From UBA6059 sp040219045 (GTDB lineage Bacteria; Bacteroidota; Bacteroidia; Cytophagales; Cyclobacteriaceae), in contig OZ245881.1 in NCBI GenBank assembly GCA_965229505.1, positions 2,976,001 to 3,040,000 on the forward strand: a stretch of DNA of 64,000 bases, written 5' to 3'. The notes under the pieces were generated by a model that worked only from the letters and a program-made list of their open reading frames with translations, was not told where the DNA came from and did not search any database. A program made the position numbers and the translations under genes. Positions 51,761 to 60,623 of the stretch are shown piece by piece. The stretch's first letter is position 1, and the number at the start of each line of letters is the position of its first letter.

Positions 51761-53005
51761 ATGTTCAGAAAATTCTGGTTAGATACTATTTTTGGTACGA
51801 TATTCATTTTAAGCCTCATGTGGGTTTTTAGCAATATCACTCAGCTGAAAATCTTTGATATTTTTGACCCTGTTGGTGAAGCGCTCAATGATGTAAAACT
51901 GACTGATGTAGTGTACTCTCAGATCAGGGAACCACTACCGGTACAAGAAGATATCTTGTTGGTTAATATTGGGCTGCTACCGAGGGCTGGTATAGCTGAG
52001 CTAACCAACATCATCAATCGATATGAGCCGAAGGTAATAGGTATGGATACCTTTTTTAGAGTCCCCAAGGACTCTATTGGAGATGCAATGCTAGAGCAGG
52101 CTTTCGCGAATGTGGACAATTTGGTGTTGGTGAATAAGCTTATTTATAACCCTGCAAGCGATGGGTTTGATTCGCTTGATGTTACCCTGCCGAGGTTTAC
52201 CAAAAATGCCGATATCGCTTTTGCAAACCTTATTGCACCAGGTGCGCAGCACCAAGATGATCTAAAGAACACTCGCGAGTTTGCAGTTCAGGAGCAAGCG
52301 GCCGGAGAAACTTATGAAGCTTTTGGCGTCAAGCTTGTCGAAAAATATGCACCGGAAAAAGCTGAGAAGTTTATTGCTCGTGGAAATGATGTAGAAGTCA
52401 TCAACTATCGTGGCAATGTCATGGATTTTGGAGCAACCCGATACGGTACGACTTTTTTTGCGCTTGACTTTACTGATGTGTTCATGGAAAACTTTGATCC
52501 GAGTGTGGTCAAAGATAAGATTGTCATCATGTGCTTTATGGGAAGTCAACTAGGCGATCGACTCTCGACTGATGATAAATACTACACTCCCATCAATGCG
52601 AAGTACGCTGGCAAGTCTGACGCAGATATGTTCGGAGGGGTGATCCATGCGAATATAGTGGCAATGATACTGAATGAGGATTATGTTGATCGCATGTCTG
52701 ATACACAGGGCATTATCGCCGGTATACTGATTTTATTTTTGATAGTTGTTCTATTCTCTTTAATCTACAAAACCATCCCCACGTGGTACGATGGAACCAC
52801 CAAGTTAATCCAGATTGTGGTGGTACTCTTCCTGATGTACCTCACCATTCAAGTCTTCGATTCTTTCAATTATGAGCTTGACTTGACGTTTACAATTATT
52901 GCGGTAGCATTCTCTGGTGATGCCTTGGAAGTTTATTATGGAGTGATCAAGAACTTACTATCTAAACAGGGAAGAAAAGAATTGACTAAAATAAAGAAGT
53001 TGTAA
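51761..53005 (+). CDS. CHASE2-domain membrane protein
   Basis: A 414-residue protein. An N-terminal membrane helix (about 8-28) is followed by an extracytoplasmic CHASE2 domain (about 50-315), recognisable by DILLVNIGLLPRAGIAEL, PKVIGMDTFF, KIVIMCFMGS and FGGVIHANIVAMIL. Two or three helices close the protein (about 325-395). No kinase, cyclase or other output domain follows, unlike most CHASE2 sensors. A FecR-like exported protein is encoded next to it, so output may run through a partner. Confidence 0.88.
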   Translation: MFRKFWLDTIFGTIFILSLMWVFSNITQLKIFDIFDPVGEALNDVKLTDVVYSQIREPLPVQEDILLVNIGLLPRAGIAELTNIINRYEPKVIGMDTFFRVPKDSIGDAMLEQAFANVDNLVLVNKLIYNPASDGFDSLDVTLPRFTKNADIAFANLIAPGAQHQDDLKNTREFAVQEQAAGETYEAFGVKLVEKYAPEKAEKFIARGNDVEVINYRGNVMDFGATRYGTTFFALDFTDVFMENFDPSVVKDKIVIMCFMGSQLGDRLSTDDKYYTPINAKYAGKSDADMFGGVIHANIVAMILNEDYVDRMSDTQGIIAGILILFLIVVLFSLIYKTIPTWYDGTTKLIQIVVVLFLMYLTIQVFDSFNYELDLTFTIIAVAFSGDALEVYYGVIKNLLSKQGRKELTKIKKL

Positions 53006-53010
53006 ATTTG
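52982..53010 (+). promoter_or_regulatory. Promoter of the FecR-like gene
   Basis: TTG at 52982-52984 and TAAATTTG at 53003-53010 are separated by 18 bases. The -7 box contains the stop codon of the CHASE2 gene, so the downstream gene can be expressed on its own. Confidence 0.6.
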
Positions 53011-53103
53011 CAGTTATTGGAATATAACAATTTGATATTCAATTTCTTATATGAGAACCATTTTCGGCATTAAATGTGCACGTAGGACGCACGGAACAGT
53101 AAT

Positions 53104-54036
53104 ATGAAATTTAATCACAAAACTATGAGACCTCTTTTTTCATTATTAGTAGTGTCAGCTATGATGTTGGCAGCAACGGTTTCTTATGGACAGTCCTTTT
53201 CATTCAGGGTACTGGCCAACAAAGGAGAAAACCAAGTCAAAAGAAATGGGCAAACGGAAGCTCTAAAGACAGGTTCTTCGCTCTTTTCCGGAGATGAGAT
53301 CGTGGCGGTGGAAGGCGCCTACATCGGGCTAATGCATAAGACAGGAAAGACTTATGAAGTCAAGCAATCAGGCTCTTACGCAGTAACTGAGCTTGAAAAC
53401 AAAATGAATACTGGCGCATCGTCTTCGGCAAGTCGATATGCCAACTATATCATGGCGAAGATGAATGAGACCGAAGGCAGTTCTAACTATCGCCAAAATA
53501 TGGCTGTCACGGGAGCGGTGGAGAGAGCTACCAGCAGTTCAGCGATTCAGGTATTGCTACCTAATTCTATCGACGTATACAACCCTGACGCGATCGTGAG
53601 ATGGAAGGAGATAGAGGGAGCTGAGGGGTATACAGTGACATTGAAAAACATCTTTGATGAGGTGGTGATGCGCGAGGAGACTGACAAGTCTATGCTCAAG
53701 CTTGACTTCAACAGCGATGTACTTGCTAAGGAGCGATTGGTTATACTAAACGTCAAAGTGACCGGTGATGATGACATCACATCAGGTGACTATGGCATTA
53801 AGCGCATGGCTGGAGCCGATGCTGAGACCGTGTCCAATGATATTGAAGCGTTGAGAGCTGAAGTACCTGAAGATTCTCCGCTGAGTAAATTGATTGAAGC
53901 TTCTTACTACGAGGATAACAACCTATTGCTTGACGCACTGACCAAGTACGAGGAGGCGATTACCCTGGCTCCTGAGGTTCAGGATTTTCAGGATCTTTAT
54001 GAAGGCTTTATCATCAAGAACAACTTAGGGAACTAA
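53104..54036 (+). CDS. Exported FecR-like protein with C-terminal TPR-type helices
   Basis: A 310-residue protein with a signal peptide (MRPLFSLLVVSAMMLAATVS, preceded by seven residues if the first ATG is used). Residues about 35-110 read as a FecR-like beta domain (GENQVKRNGQTEALKTGSSL, GAYIGLMHKTGKTYEV). A second beta domain (about 145-230) and a short TPR-like helical end (LDALTKYEEAITLAPEVQ) follow. FecR-like domains next to CHASE2 proteins occur in several phyla, so the pair may form one envelope-sensing unit. Confidence 0.78.
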   Translation: MKFNHKTMRPLFSLLVVSAMMLAATVSYGQSFSFRVLANKGENQVKRNGQTEALKTGSSLFSGDEIVAVEGAYIGLMHKTGKTYEVKQSGSYAVTELENKMNTGASSSASRYANYIMAKMNETEGSSNYRQNMAVTGAVERATSSSAIQVLLPNSIDVYNPDAIVRWKEIEGAEGYTVTLKNIFDEVVMREETDKSMLKLDFNSDVLAKERLVILNVKVTGDDDITSGDYGIKRMAGADAETVSNDIEALRAEVPEDSPLSKLIEASYYEDNNLLLDALTKYEEAITLAPEVQDFQDLYEGFIIKNNLGN

Positions 54037-54060
54037 AATTTTAAGAAGTACCAGAAAATG

Positions 54061-54084
54061 AAACCACCTTCGGGTGGTTTTTTT
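54061..54084 (+). terminator. Intrinsic terminator with UUCG tetraloop
   Basis: AAACCACC (54061-54068) pairs with GGTGGTTT (54073-54080) around TTCG and is followed by TTTT. It ends the FecR-like transcript, 24 bases after the stop. It abuts the 3' end of the convergent pyrB and may work in both directions. Confidence 0.9.
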
Positions 54085-55006
54085 ATGCCCTGCCCGCTAG
54101 TAAATACAGAATGGCCATTCTGATAGCTACTCCATTCTCTACCTGATTGAGGATGATCGAGTGTTCGCTATCCGCTACGTCGCTGTTGATTTCCACACCT
54201 CGATTGATTGGCCCGGGGTGCATGATAGTGATCTCTTTATCCAAACCATCAAGCAGCTGCTTATTTACTCCGAAGTAGAGTGAGTACTCTCTAAGTGAAG
54301 GGAAGTATTTGATGTGCTGTCGTTCGAGTTGTATGCGCAAAATATTGGCAATGTCGCACCAGGCCAGCGCCTTCTTGATATCATGCCCCACCTTAATACC
54401 CAATCCTTCGATGTGTTTTGGAATGAGCGTAGGCGGCCCGCAAACCATCACTTCAGCCCCAAGTTTTTGCAATGCGAAGATATTACTCAATGCTACCCTG
54501 GAGTGTAGGATATCGCCTATAATTACTACTTTTTTGCCTGCGACACTTCCATGCTTTTCTCTGATGGAGTAAGTGTCAAGCAATGCTTGTGTAGGGTGCT
54601 CATGAGTCCCGTCACCGGCATTCACAATATTGGCATCAATATGCCTGGATAGAAAATGAGGAGCTCCCGGACTAGCATGCCGCATGACGATCATATCAAC
54701 TTTCATAGCCAGAATGTTGTTGACCGTGTCCAGTAAGGTTTCTCCTTTTTTCACTGAACTCCCTGAGGATGAAAAGTTGATGACATCTGCAGAGAGCCGT
54801 TTTTCTGCTAGCTCAAACGAAAGTTTTGTTCGGGTGCTGTTTTCGAAAAAGACGTTGGCAATGGTAATGTCTCGAAGAGAAGGCACCTTTTTGATTGGAC
54901 GGTTGATGACGTCCTTAAAGTTGTCAGCAGTATCAAAGATCAGCTCTATCTCCTCAGGAGTGAGATCCTTGATGCCGAGTAGATGCTTACTTCTGAGTTC
55001 GCTCAT
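54083..55006 (-). CDS. pyrB: Aspartate carbamoyltransferase catalytic subunit
   Basis: A 307-residue enzyme. The carbamoyl-phosphate motif STRT lies at residues 57-60 (FFENSTRTKLSFELAEKRL). Also present are MRHASPGAPHFL, THEHPTQALLDTYSI (HPTQ) and the C-terminal MHPGPINRGVEI. It makes carbamoyl-aspartate in pyrimidine synthesis. The length is normal for the catalytic chain, and no regulatory subunit gene is adjacent. The start overlaps the pyrR stop by 4 bases. Confidence 0.97.
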   Translation of the reverse strand: MSELRSKHLLGIKDLTPEEIELIFDTADNFKDVINRPIKKVPSLRDITIANVFFENSTRTKLSFELAEKRLSADVINFSSSGSSVKKGETLLDTVNNILAMKVDMIVMRHASPGAPHFLSRHIDANIVNAGDGTHEHPTQALLDTYSIREKHGSVAGKKVVIIGDILHSRVALSNIFALQKLGAEVMVCGPPTLIPKHIEGLGIKVGHDIKKALAWCDIANILRIQLERQHIKYFPSLREYSLYFGVNKQLLDGLDKEITIMHPGPINRGVEINSDVADSEHSIILNQVENGVAIRMAILYLLAGRA

Positions 55007-55554
55007 GCGGTAGTTTCATTATCAATGATCCAGATCTTATCTTCCGCACTATCCTGTTCCTTTATCTCTACGAGTATTTTTTGAGTCTCGATAGTATTCA
55101 CCTGCATTCCTGTATAGGTCGGCTCTACCGGAATATCCCTACTATACATTCGATCAATAAGCACCAACAGTTCGACTTTGGCGGGTCTTCCGAAGGCGAT
55201 CATGGCATCCATGGCCGCTCTCACTGACCTACCGGTGAATAATACATCGTCGATGAGAATGACCTTTTTGTCTTCTATAATGAAGTCGACTTGTGTGGCG
55301 TTGGGCTTGAGCGGGGCATCCCGTCTTCTAAAGTCATCTCTGTAAAAAGTGGTATCAAGCCTGCCAAGGCTGATTGGAGTAGGAATTCTTGATTTCAGTT
55401 CATTTGCGATTCGACTCGCAAAAAACACACCTCTGGGCTGCATACCTAGGAGTACTGTGTCCTGAAATTGGTCGTGATTCTCTATTAATTGCTGGCAAAG
55501 TCTTTTGATAGTGATGTCGAGGTGATGGCTATCGAAGAGAAGACGTTTTTGCAT
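55003..55554 (-). CDS. pyrR: PyrR regulator / uracil phosphoribosyltransferase
   Basis: About 183 residues from the ATG at 55554 (MQKRLLFDSHHLDITIKRL); a longer frame to 55590 runs through a -7 promoter box and is rejected. The PRPP-binding loop VILIDDVLFTGRSVRAAMDA is clear, as are GMQPRGVFFASRI and DTTFYRDDFRRRD. It can bind pyr mRNA or salvage uracil. It is the first gene of a pyrR-pyrB operon. No obvious attenuator was seen upstream. Confidence 0.95.
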   Translation of the reverse strand: MQKRLLFDSHHLDITIKRLCQQLIENHDQFQDTVLLGMQPRGVFFASRIANELKSRIPTPISLGRLDTTFYRDDFRRRDAPLKPNATQVDFIIEDKKVILIDDVLFTGRSVRAAMDAMIAFGRPAKVELLVLIDRMYSRDIPVEPTYTGMQVNTIETQKILVEIKEQDSAEDKIWIIDNETTA

Positions 55555-55564
55555 GACTTGTCGG

Positions 55565-55572
55565 CAAATATA
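55565..55572 (-). promoter_or_regulatory. -7 promoter box of pyrR-pyrB
   Basis: TATATTTG on the minus strand fits TAnnTTTG. It lies only 10 bases upstream of the chosen ATG, implying a very short leader. A -33 TTG at the usual distance was not found. Confidence 0.4.
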
Positions 55573-55615
55573 GAATGATCCTGCCAACATGAAAATAGCA
55601 TGAAGTCAATTGCTA

Positions 55616-57175
55616 TTAATAAATGATTTTGTTGATGTAGAAGATTTTGCGATCAAGCTTAACATTTTCATTTTTCATGTTGCGAATCTCCTGCACACCA
55701 TAGGCGTAAAATGATTTCCCATACCACCGATCCAAGCCTTCGAGTTCTTTCTTCGAGTCCTGGAGCACATCATATTCAAATGAAAGCCTGACAGGGTCAA
55801 AGGACTTGCCTTCTACCACCTCATTACCACTGACAATCTTCGTCCTGATCAACCCTTCGTAGATATATAGAAGTACCACCTGATCGTCTTCGACACTTAC
55901 CTGCACATAATCTTTCAGATCATAGCTGAGCACATCGTTGATTTCAAAGCTATTGTCCCATTTCACCTGACCTGCTTTATCAAAGCTGACCACCACCGCA
56001 TGCGTATATTTGTATCCCAAGAAGCCAGGATTATACCAGTCTTTTCTTTGGTAGTCCCAGGTAGAGTTAAAGAACGGATTAGCCACTCCCGTATTACTGT
56101 ACTTCGGATAGTAAGCTTCACCTACCAGAATGTACTCATCACCTTTATCGATGATATCATGTACCAGCAGTCGATAGTTGAATTTAATTTTCTTGTCCTC
56201 GATTTTTCTTCGTTCAATCCGCTCTTTGATTCTAGTTTCCCTCTTGGCTCTCATATAGGAGAAAAAATTGGTCAGATCTGCATAATTGTGATACTGCACC
56301 AACTGCTGGCGGCCATTGACAATCTTAGCCAGGTAAAGCCCTCTTGAGTATTCTGATTTCTTCCTTGAATAGGTACCTGCAATATATTGCTGGCCATCCT
56401 CCAGGGTCGTCGACTCCCCATCTATAAAGCTCTTGTCGGCACCCGGATCCAGCTTGATATCGAGCAGCTCGTTTCCCTGATCATCATAGGTGTTGGTCAC
56501 CACGGTGTAGTTTCTGGTGGGGAGCTTTTCCGACCTTACTACCGTAAATGTCTGGGTCAGATCGTCAGTGACTATATCAAGGATTTCACTATTATCACCA
56601 TAGTAGCCAGGGAGCACTTTAGGCTTTTGCTCGTGGACATTGTATAGCAGGACCACCGGGCGATCATTAGCAAAGCCACTCATGATGACGGTGTGATCAA
56701 CGACTTCAAAGAATGTCAAATCAATCGGGAACACAGTGTTGATCTCATACCAGGTGGTATCGCCAGTCAGGTTCTCAAACTGCAATAGTTTCATATCCTC
56801 GCGTTTGTAGGAGGAGGTCTCGAAGATGAGAAACGTATTTCCAAGACTATGGTCATACCCTCTAAAGTTCGAACCAAAGGCAATCGGCATTTCCTTTTTC
56901 CAAATCTCGTTTAGCGCAGTATCCAGCATGTGAAATTTCCACATAAAGCCGTCTTTGGTCTTGTTACGCGTGTCAGCGACCACCATCAAGCCATACTCCT
57001 GAGCAGGGATGATAGTATAGTCACCATCTTTATCCTCGATCTCAAATTCTATTCTGTTAGGCTGGATCAGAAAGGATTCTTCCTGTTCGTTGGCAAGATC
57101 GCCCAGCTCAGGATCCTGCGCCATTCCCGGTAGGGAAAAAACTAAGAGTATAGAGATGAATAAGAATCTTACCAT
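55616..57175 (-). CDS. Exported hypothetical protein, 519 residues
   Basis: An N-terminal signal peptide (MVRFLFISILLVFSLPGMAQ) is followed by a long beta-rich chain without recognised motifs. Repeating strand pairs (YTIIPAQEYGLMVVADTRN, VVLLYNVHEQKPKVL, YILVGEAYYPKYS, VVLLYIYEG) suggest a propeller. A basic-rich helical stretch (RAKRETRIKERIERRKIEDK) interrupts it near residue 310. It lies close behind pyrR on the same strand, with a divergent-looking A/T-rich spacer, and has no clear functional link. Confidence 0.75.
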   Translation of the reverse strand: MVRFLFISILLVFSLPGMAQDPELGDLANEQEESFLIQPNRIEFEIEDKDGDYTIIPAQEYGLMVVADTRNKTKDGFMWKFHMLDTALNEIWKKEMPIAFGSNFRGYDHSLGNTFLIFETSSYKREDMKLLQFENLTGDTTWYEINTVFPIDLTFFEVVDHTVIMSGFANDRPVVLLYNVHEQKPKVLPGYYGDNSEILDIVTDDLTQTFTVVRSEKLPTRNYTVVTNTYDDQGNELLDIKLDPGADKSFIDGESTTLEDGQQYIAGTYSRKKSEYSRGLYLAKIVNGRQQLVQYHNYADLTNFFSYMRAKRETRIKERIERRKIEDKKIKFNYRLLVHDIIDKGDEYILVGEAYYPKYSNTGVANPFFNSTWDYQRKDWYNPGFLGYKYTHAVVVSFDKAGQVKWDNSFEINDVLSYDLKDYVQVSVEDDQVVLLYIYEGLIRTKIVSGNEVVEGKSFDPVRLSFEYDVLQDSKKELEGLDRWYGKSFYAYGVQEIRNMKNENVKLDRKIFYINKIIY

Positions 57176-57215
57176 AATATTTTATACGTGATAACTTCTT
57201 TTGGAGATTAATCCC

Positions 57216-57620
57216 CTATTGACCCATACCAACGATAATGTCAAACTCCTCCTTTGCCACAGGTTGCACGCTCAGCCTGCTGTTGTTGACAAGTACCATC
57301 TGACTCAGCCGGTCATCTGCTTTGATCTGATCCAGGCTCACGGGCGTTTTTAGCTTTTCTACGGGCACAAAGTCAACCACCACCCAGCGCTCATCATCAA
57401 TGGTAGGATCAGGATAAAACTCCCTCACCACCTCCGCAATGCCAACCACAGACTTCTCCTTCACACTGTGATAAAACAAGGCCAGATCGCCAACCTTCAT
57501 TTCTTTCATGTTGTTGCGCGCCTGATAGTTGCGCACACCATCCCAGTGATCTCTGCCTAGTTTCACAAAGTCATCCCAGGAGTAAGTGCCGGGTTCAGAT
57601 TTGATCAGCCAATACCTCAT
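57216..57620 (-). CDS. EVE-domain protein
   Basis: A 134-residue protein that is a single EVE domain: YWLIKSEPGTYSWDDFVKLG, WDGVRNYQARNNMKEMKVGD, LALFYHSVKEKSVVGIAEVV. EVE/PUA-like domains bind modified bases in DNA or RNA. It is full length for the stand-alone family. It lies 40 bases upstream of the exported protein gene on the same strand and diverges from the GT9 gene. Confidence 0.93.
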   Translation of the reverse strand: MRYWLIKSEPGTYSWDDFVKLGRDHWDGVRNYQARNNMKEMKVGDLALFYHSVKEKSVVGIAEVVREFYPDPTIDDERWVVVDFVPVEKLKTPVSLDQIKADDRLSQMVLVNNSRLSVQPVAKEEFDIIVGMGQ

Positions 57621-57721
57621 TCTATTTTCAGTTTGGTATAAAATTACAATGTTGATTTAACAATCGGATTCACAAAGAGGTTTTTCCGGTAGTTTAGCAA
57701 TGTTTAAATGCAAAGGTGTAG

Positions 57722-58732
57722 ATGAAGGTACTCATCCTTAGATTTTCAAGTATTGGTGATATTGTCTTGACCACACCTGTGGTAAGGGCCGTGAAGACTC
57801 AATTGACTGACTGTGAGGTTCACTATGCGACTAAGGAGGCATACAGCGCCATATTGGCGGATAATCCTTACATCGACAAAGTGCATCTGCTCAGGGAGAG
57901 CCTGGGAGAACTCATCGCGGTACTAAAAGCAGAGCAATTCGACTTCATCATCGACTTGCACAATAACCTTCGTACGCGAATAGTCAAGTCTCGATTGGGA
58001 GTGAAATCCAGAAGCTTTGATAAGCTCAATTGGAAGAAGTGGCTGCTGGTTAACCTTAAGATCAACCGAATGCCTAACCGTCATATTGTGGAGCGCTATA
58101 TGGATGCAGCTATTCCGCTAGGCGTGAAGGCTGACACGCTGGGCCTTGACTATTTCATACCCGAAAAGGACGAAGTAGACATGAGTTGGTTGCCCGAGAC
58201 ACATCGTGAGGGCTATTATGCGGTGGTGATTGGAGCCAAGTTTGCAACGAAGCGGCTCCCAGAGAAACGGCTAATCGAGCTTTGCGATAGGATCAACAAG
58301 CCGATTGTGCTATTGGGTGGAAAGGAAGATCAGGATCTTGGGGAACGGATCGTCAGATTCTTCGAGCAGACTTCAAATTCGTCCCCTTACGAGGAGCAAC
58401 TTCGTGAAGGGCTGAATAAGCGCGCCATTCTTTTCAATGCCTGTGGCAAGTTTAATCTGAACCAATCTGCTTCTCTCATCAAGCAGTCAGGGGCAGTATT
58501 TTCTCACGACACAGGCTTGATGCATATCGCCGCAGCACTGAAGAAGCAGATCTTCAGCATTTGGGGTAATACCGTACCCGAATTTGGCATGTATCCGTAC
58601 AAGACGCAGTTCAGTATATTTGAAAACAAGAAACTGGGTTGTCGACCCTGCTCCAAGATTGGCCATGACAAATGTCCTTTGGGTCACTTCAAGTGTATGA
58701 ATGATGTGGTGTTTGATTTTTGGCTACCTTAA
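57722..58732 (+). CDS. GT9 glycosyltransferase (heptosyltransferase-like)
   Basis: A 336-residue GT-B enzyme with the heptosyltransferase start MKVLILRFSSIGDIVLTTPV and the C-terminal FSHDTGLMHIAAALKKQIFS. It ends with a cysteine-rich segment (CRPCSKIGHDKCPLGHFKCM) common in this family. It probably adds a heptose or similar sugar to lipopolysaccharide core. The start lies 29 bases after a CTACCGGAA site (57684-57692). The sixA gene follows after 3 bases. Confidence 0.9.
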   Translation: MKVLILRFSSIGDIVLTTPVVRAVKTQLTDCEVHYATKEAYSAILADNPYIDKVHLLRESLGELIAVLKAEQFDFIIDLHNNLRTRIVKSRLGVKSRSFDKLNWKKWLLVNLKINRMPNRHIVERYMDAAIPLGVKADTLGLDYFIPEKDEVDMSWLPETHREGYYAVVIGAKFATKRLPEKRLIELCDRINKPIVLLGGKEDQDLGERIVRFFEQTSNSSPYEEQLREGLNKRAILFNACGKFNLNQSASLIKQSGAVFSHDTGLMHIAAALKKQIFSIWGNTVPEFGMYPYKTQFSIFENKKLGCRPCSKIGHDKCPLGHFKCMNDVVFDFWLP

Positions 58733-58735
58733 AAT

Positions 58736-59140
58736 ATGAAGACTCTTATTCTAGTACGTCATGCTAAGTCGAGCTGGGCTTATCCCCACCTGTCGGATTT
58801 CGATCGTCCCTTAAATGGGAGGGGCAAGCGTGATGCACCAAGAATGGGGAGGTACTTGGCTGAACGAGGTATCCATGCTGACCTTATCGTTTCAAGTCCA
58901 GCCAATCGGGCAATTACTACTGCCCGTACGATTCAGGAGTACCAGGTATCGCCCAAGCCTAGGATTGTCGAAGAGCGGTCATTGTATCATGCCTCTGCCG
59001 CCACCATACTTAGGGTGGTACAGGCACAACCAGATGATGTTAACTCACTGATGATCTTTGGCCACAACCCCGGCTTTACTGATTGCGCTAACCAGTTCCT
59101 ACATCGAAAATATCCCGACATGTGGAGTGGTGGGGATTGA
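58736..59140 (+). CDS. sixA: SixA-like histidine phosphatase, frameshifted near its 3' end
   Basis: A 134-codon frame of the branch-2 phosphohistidine phosphatase type: the RHG motif as LVRHAKSSWAYP, DFDRPLNGRGKRDA, LIVSSPANRA, and the second catalytic His in MIFGHNPGFTD. The family normally runs about 30 residues further, to a strand ending in FPKG-like residues. That missing end is present downstream in another frame (59127-59219), so the reading frame was broken near 59125. The catalytic residues are all upstream of the break, so activity may survive. Confidence 0.85.
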   Translation: MKTLILVRHAKSSWAYPHLSDFDRPLNGRGKRDAPRMGRYLAERGIHADLIVSSPANRAITTARTIQEYQVSPKPRIVEERSLYHASAATILRVVQAQPDDVNSLMIFGHNPGFTDCANQFLHRKYPDMWSGGD

Positions 59141-59219
59141 GTTTGATATGAATAGTTGGTCGGTAGTTGAATTTGGTACTGGTCACCAGCTATACTTCCA
59201 CTTCCCCAAGGGGATTTAA
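59127..59219 (+). pseudogene. Detached C-terminal coding remnant of sixA
   Basis: In the frame starting GTG at 59127 the sequence reads VVGIEFDMNSWSVVEFGTGH then QLYFHFPKGI and a TAA at 59217-59219. This is the usual C-terminal strand pair of the family (GIVALEFD...W..V..G.G.L..F.FPK). A shift of one base relative to the main frame separates it. Confidence 0.8.
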
Positions 59220-59226
59220 AAGTTTT

Positions 59227-60615
59227 CTACAGTATATACTGACTTAAATCCTTATCCTTCACCAAGCCTGACAGCTTTTCCTGCACCATCTCTCTATTGA
59301 CCACAATCTTAGAGTTAGGGACGATGGTATCCGGAATGTCAAATAAGAACTCATTGAGCAGCTTGCTCATGACCGTGTGAAGTCTTCTTGCTCCTATATT
59401 CTCCACTTCCTCATTGACTCGGAAGGCGATATCGGCTAGCTCCTCAAGCGCACCGTCCTCAAAAGTCAATGAAACTCCTTCTGAATCAATCAGGGCCTCA
59501 TACTGCTTAGTTAAGGCATTCTTAGGCTCTTTTAAGATCTTCAGGAAGTCATCCTTTGTGAGATTCTCCAGTTCGACCCTGATCGGAAATCGGCCCTGTA
59601 GCTCTGGAATGAGATCAGACGGCTTGGCTACATGAAAAGCACCTGCCGCTACAAATAGAATGTGATCCGTATGAATGATGCCATACTTGGTGTTGACGGC
59701 ACTACCTTCTACGATAGGGAGCAAATCACGCTGTACCCCTTCACGGCTCACGTCAGGACCACCACCACCTTTTCGGCTACCGCCGGCGATCTTGTCGATT
59801 TCATCAATAAAGATAATGCCGGTGTTTTGTGCCTTGTGAATGGCTTCTTCCTTTACCTCATCCATATCGATGAGTTTGGCCGCTTCTTCTTCTAATAGTA
59901 GTTTTTTGGCTTCAGCGATGGTCACCTTCCTTTTCTTACTCTTCTTAGGCATCATGTTGCTCAGCATGTCCTGAAGGTTGATCATAGACGATTCATCCAT
60001 CATGCCGCCACCTATCATACCAATGCCAGGATTGGTAGGCTGCTTAACATTGATATCTATTTTCCTGTCGTCAAGCTCCCCGTTGCGAATCTTTTCACGA
60101 AATCGCTCTCTCGTGCTCTCATTGAGCTCTGCATCTGTCTGAGGTTGCTCGGTCGTCATAGGCTGCTTGACGCCATTGCCAGACTTCACTGGAGGGATGA
60201 GTGCATCCAGGATGATCCCTTCCACGATCTCCTCGGCCTTGTGCATCACTTCTGCCTTTTTGCTAACGCGAACCATGTTGACCGCCTGCTCTACCAAGTC
60301 ACGCACCATACTCTCTACATCACGGCCGACATAGCCGACCTCTGTAAATTTGGAGGCTTCTACTTTGGTGAATGGAGCATCAGCGATTTTGGCGAGCCTC
60401 CTTGCGATCTCGGTTTTACCGACACCTGTGGCGCCTATCATCAAGATATTGTTCGGGACGATTTCGTCTTTGATCTCAGACTTGACATTCATTCGTCTCC
60501 ATCGATTTCGAAGCGCAATCGCTACATTTCGCTTTGCGTCATGCTGTCCGATGATGTACTTATCGAGCTCAGCGACGATCTCTTTTGGGGTAAAATATGT
60601 ATCGTTATTGATCAT
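59227..60615 (-). CDS. hslU: ATP-dependent protease ATPase subunit HslU
   Basis: A 462-residue AAA+ unfoldase. YIIGQHDAKRNVAIALRNRW begins the ATPase domain. Walker A is MIGATGVGKTEIARRLA and Walker B IIFIDEIDKIAG, with the inserted I domain between (about 110-245). The pore loop GYVG is in FTEVGYVGRDVE. The C-terminal KDLSQYIL is the tail that docks into HslV. hslV itself is not in the window. The gene precedes nothing on its strand and follows porQ after 8 bases. Confidence 0.97.
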   Translation of the reverse strand: MINNDTYFTPKEIVAELDKYIIGQHDAKRNVAIALRNRWRRMNVKSEIKDEIVPNNILMIGATGVGKTEIARRLAKIADAPFTKVEASKFTEVGYVGRDVESMVRDLVEQAVNMVRVSKKAEVMHKAEEIVEGIILDALIPPVKSGNGVKQPMTTEQPQTDAELNESTRERFREKIRNGELDDRKIDINVKQPTNPGIGMIGGGMMDESSMINLQDMLSNMMPKKSKKRKVTIAEAKKLLLEEEAAKLIDMDEVKEEAIHKAQNTGIIFIDEIDKIAGGSRKGGGGPDVSREGVQRDLLPIVEGSAVNTKYGIIHTDHILFVAAGAFHVAKPSDLIPELQGRFPIRVELENLTKDDFLKILKEPKNALTKQYEALIDSEGVSLTFEDGALEELADIAFRVNEEVENIGARRLHTVMSKLLNEFLFDIPDTIVPNSKIVVNREMVQEKLSGLVKDKDLSQYIL

Positions 60616-60623
60616 GATTTCTT

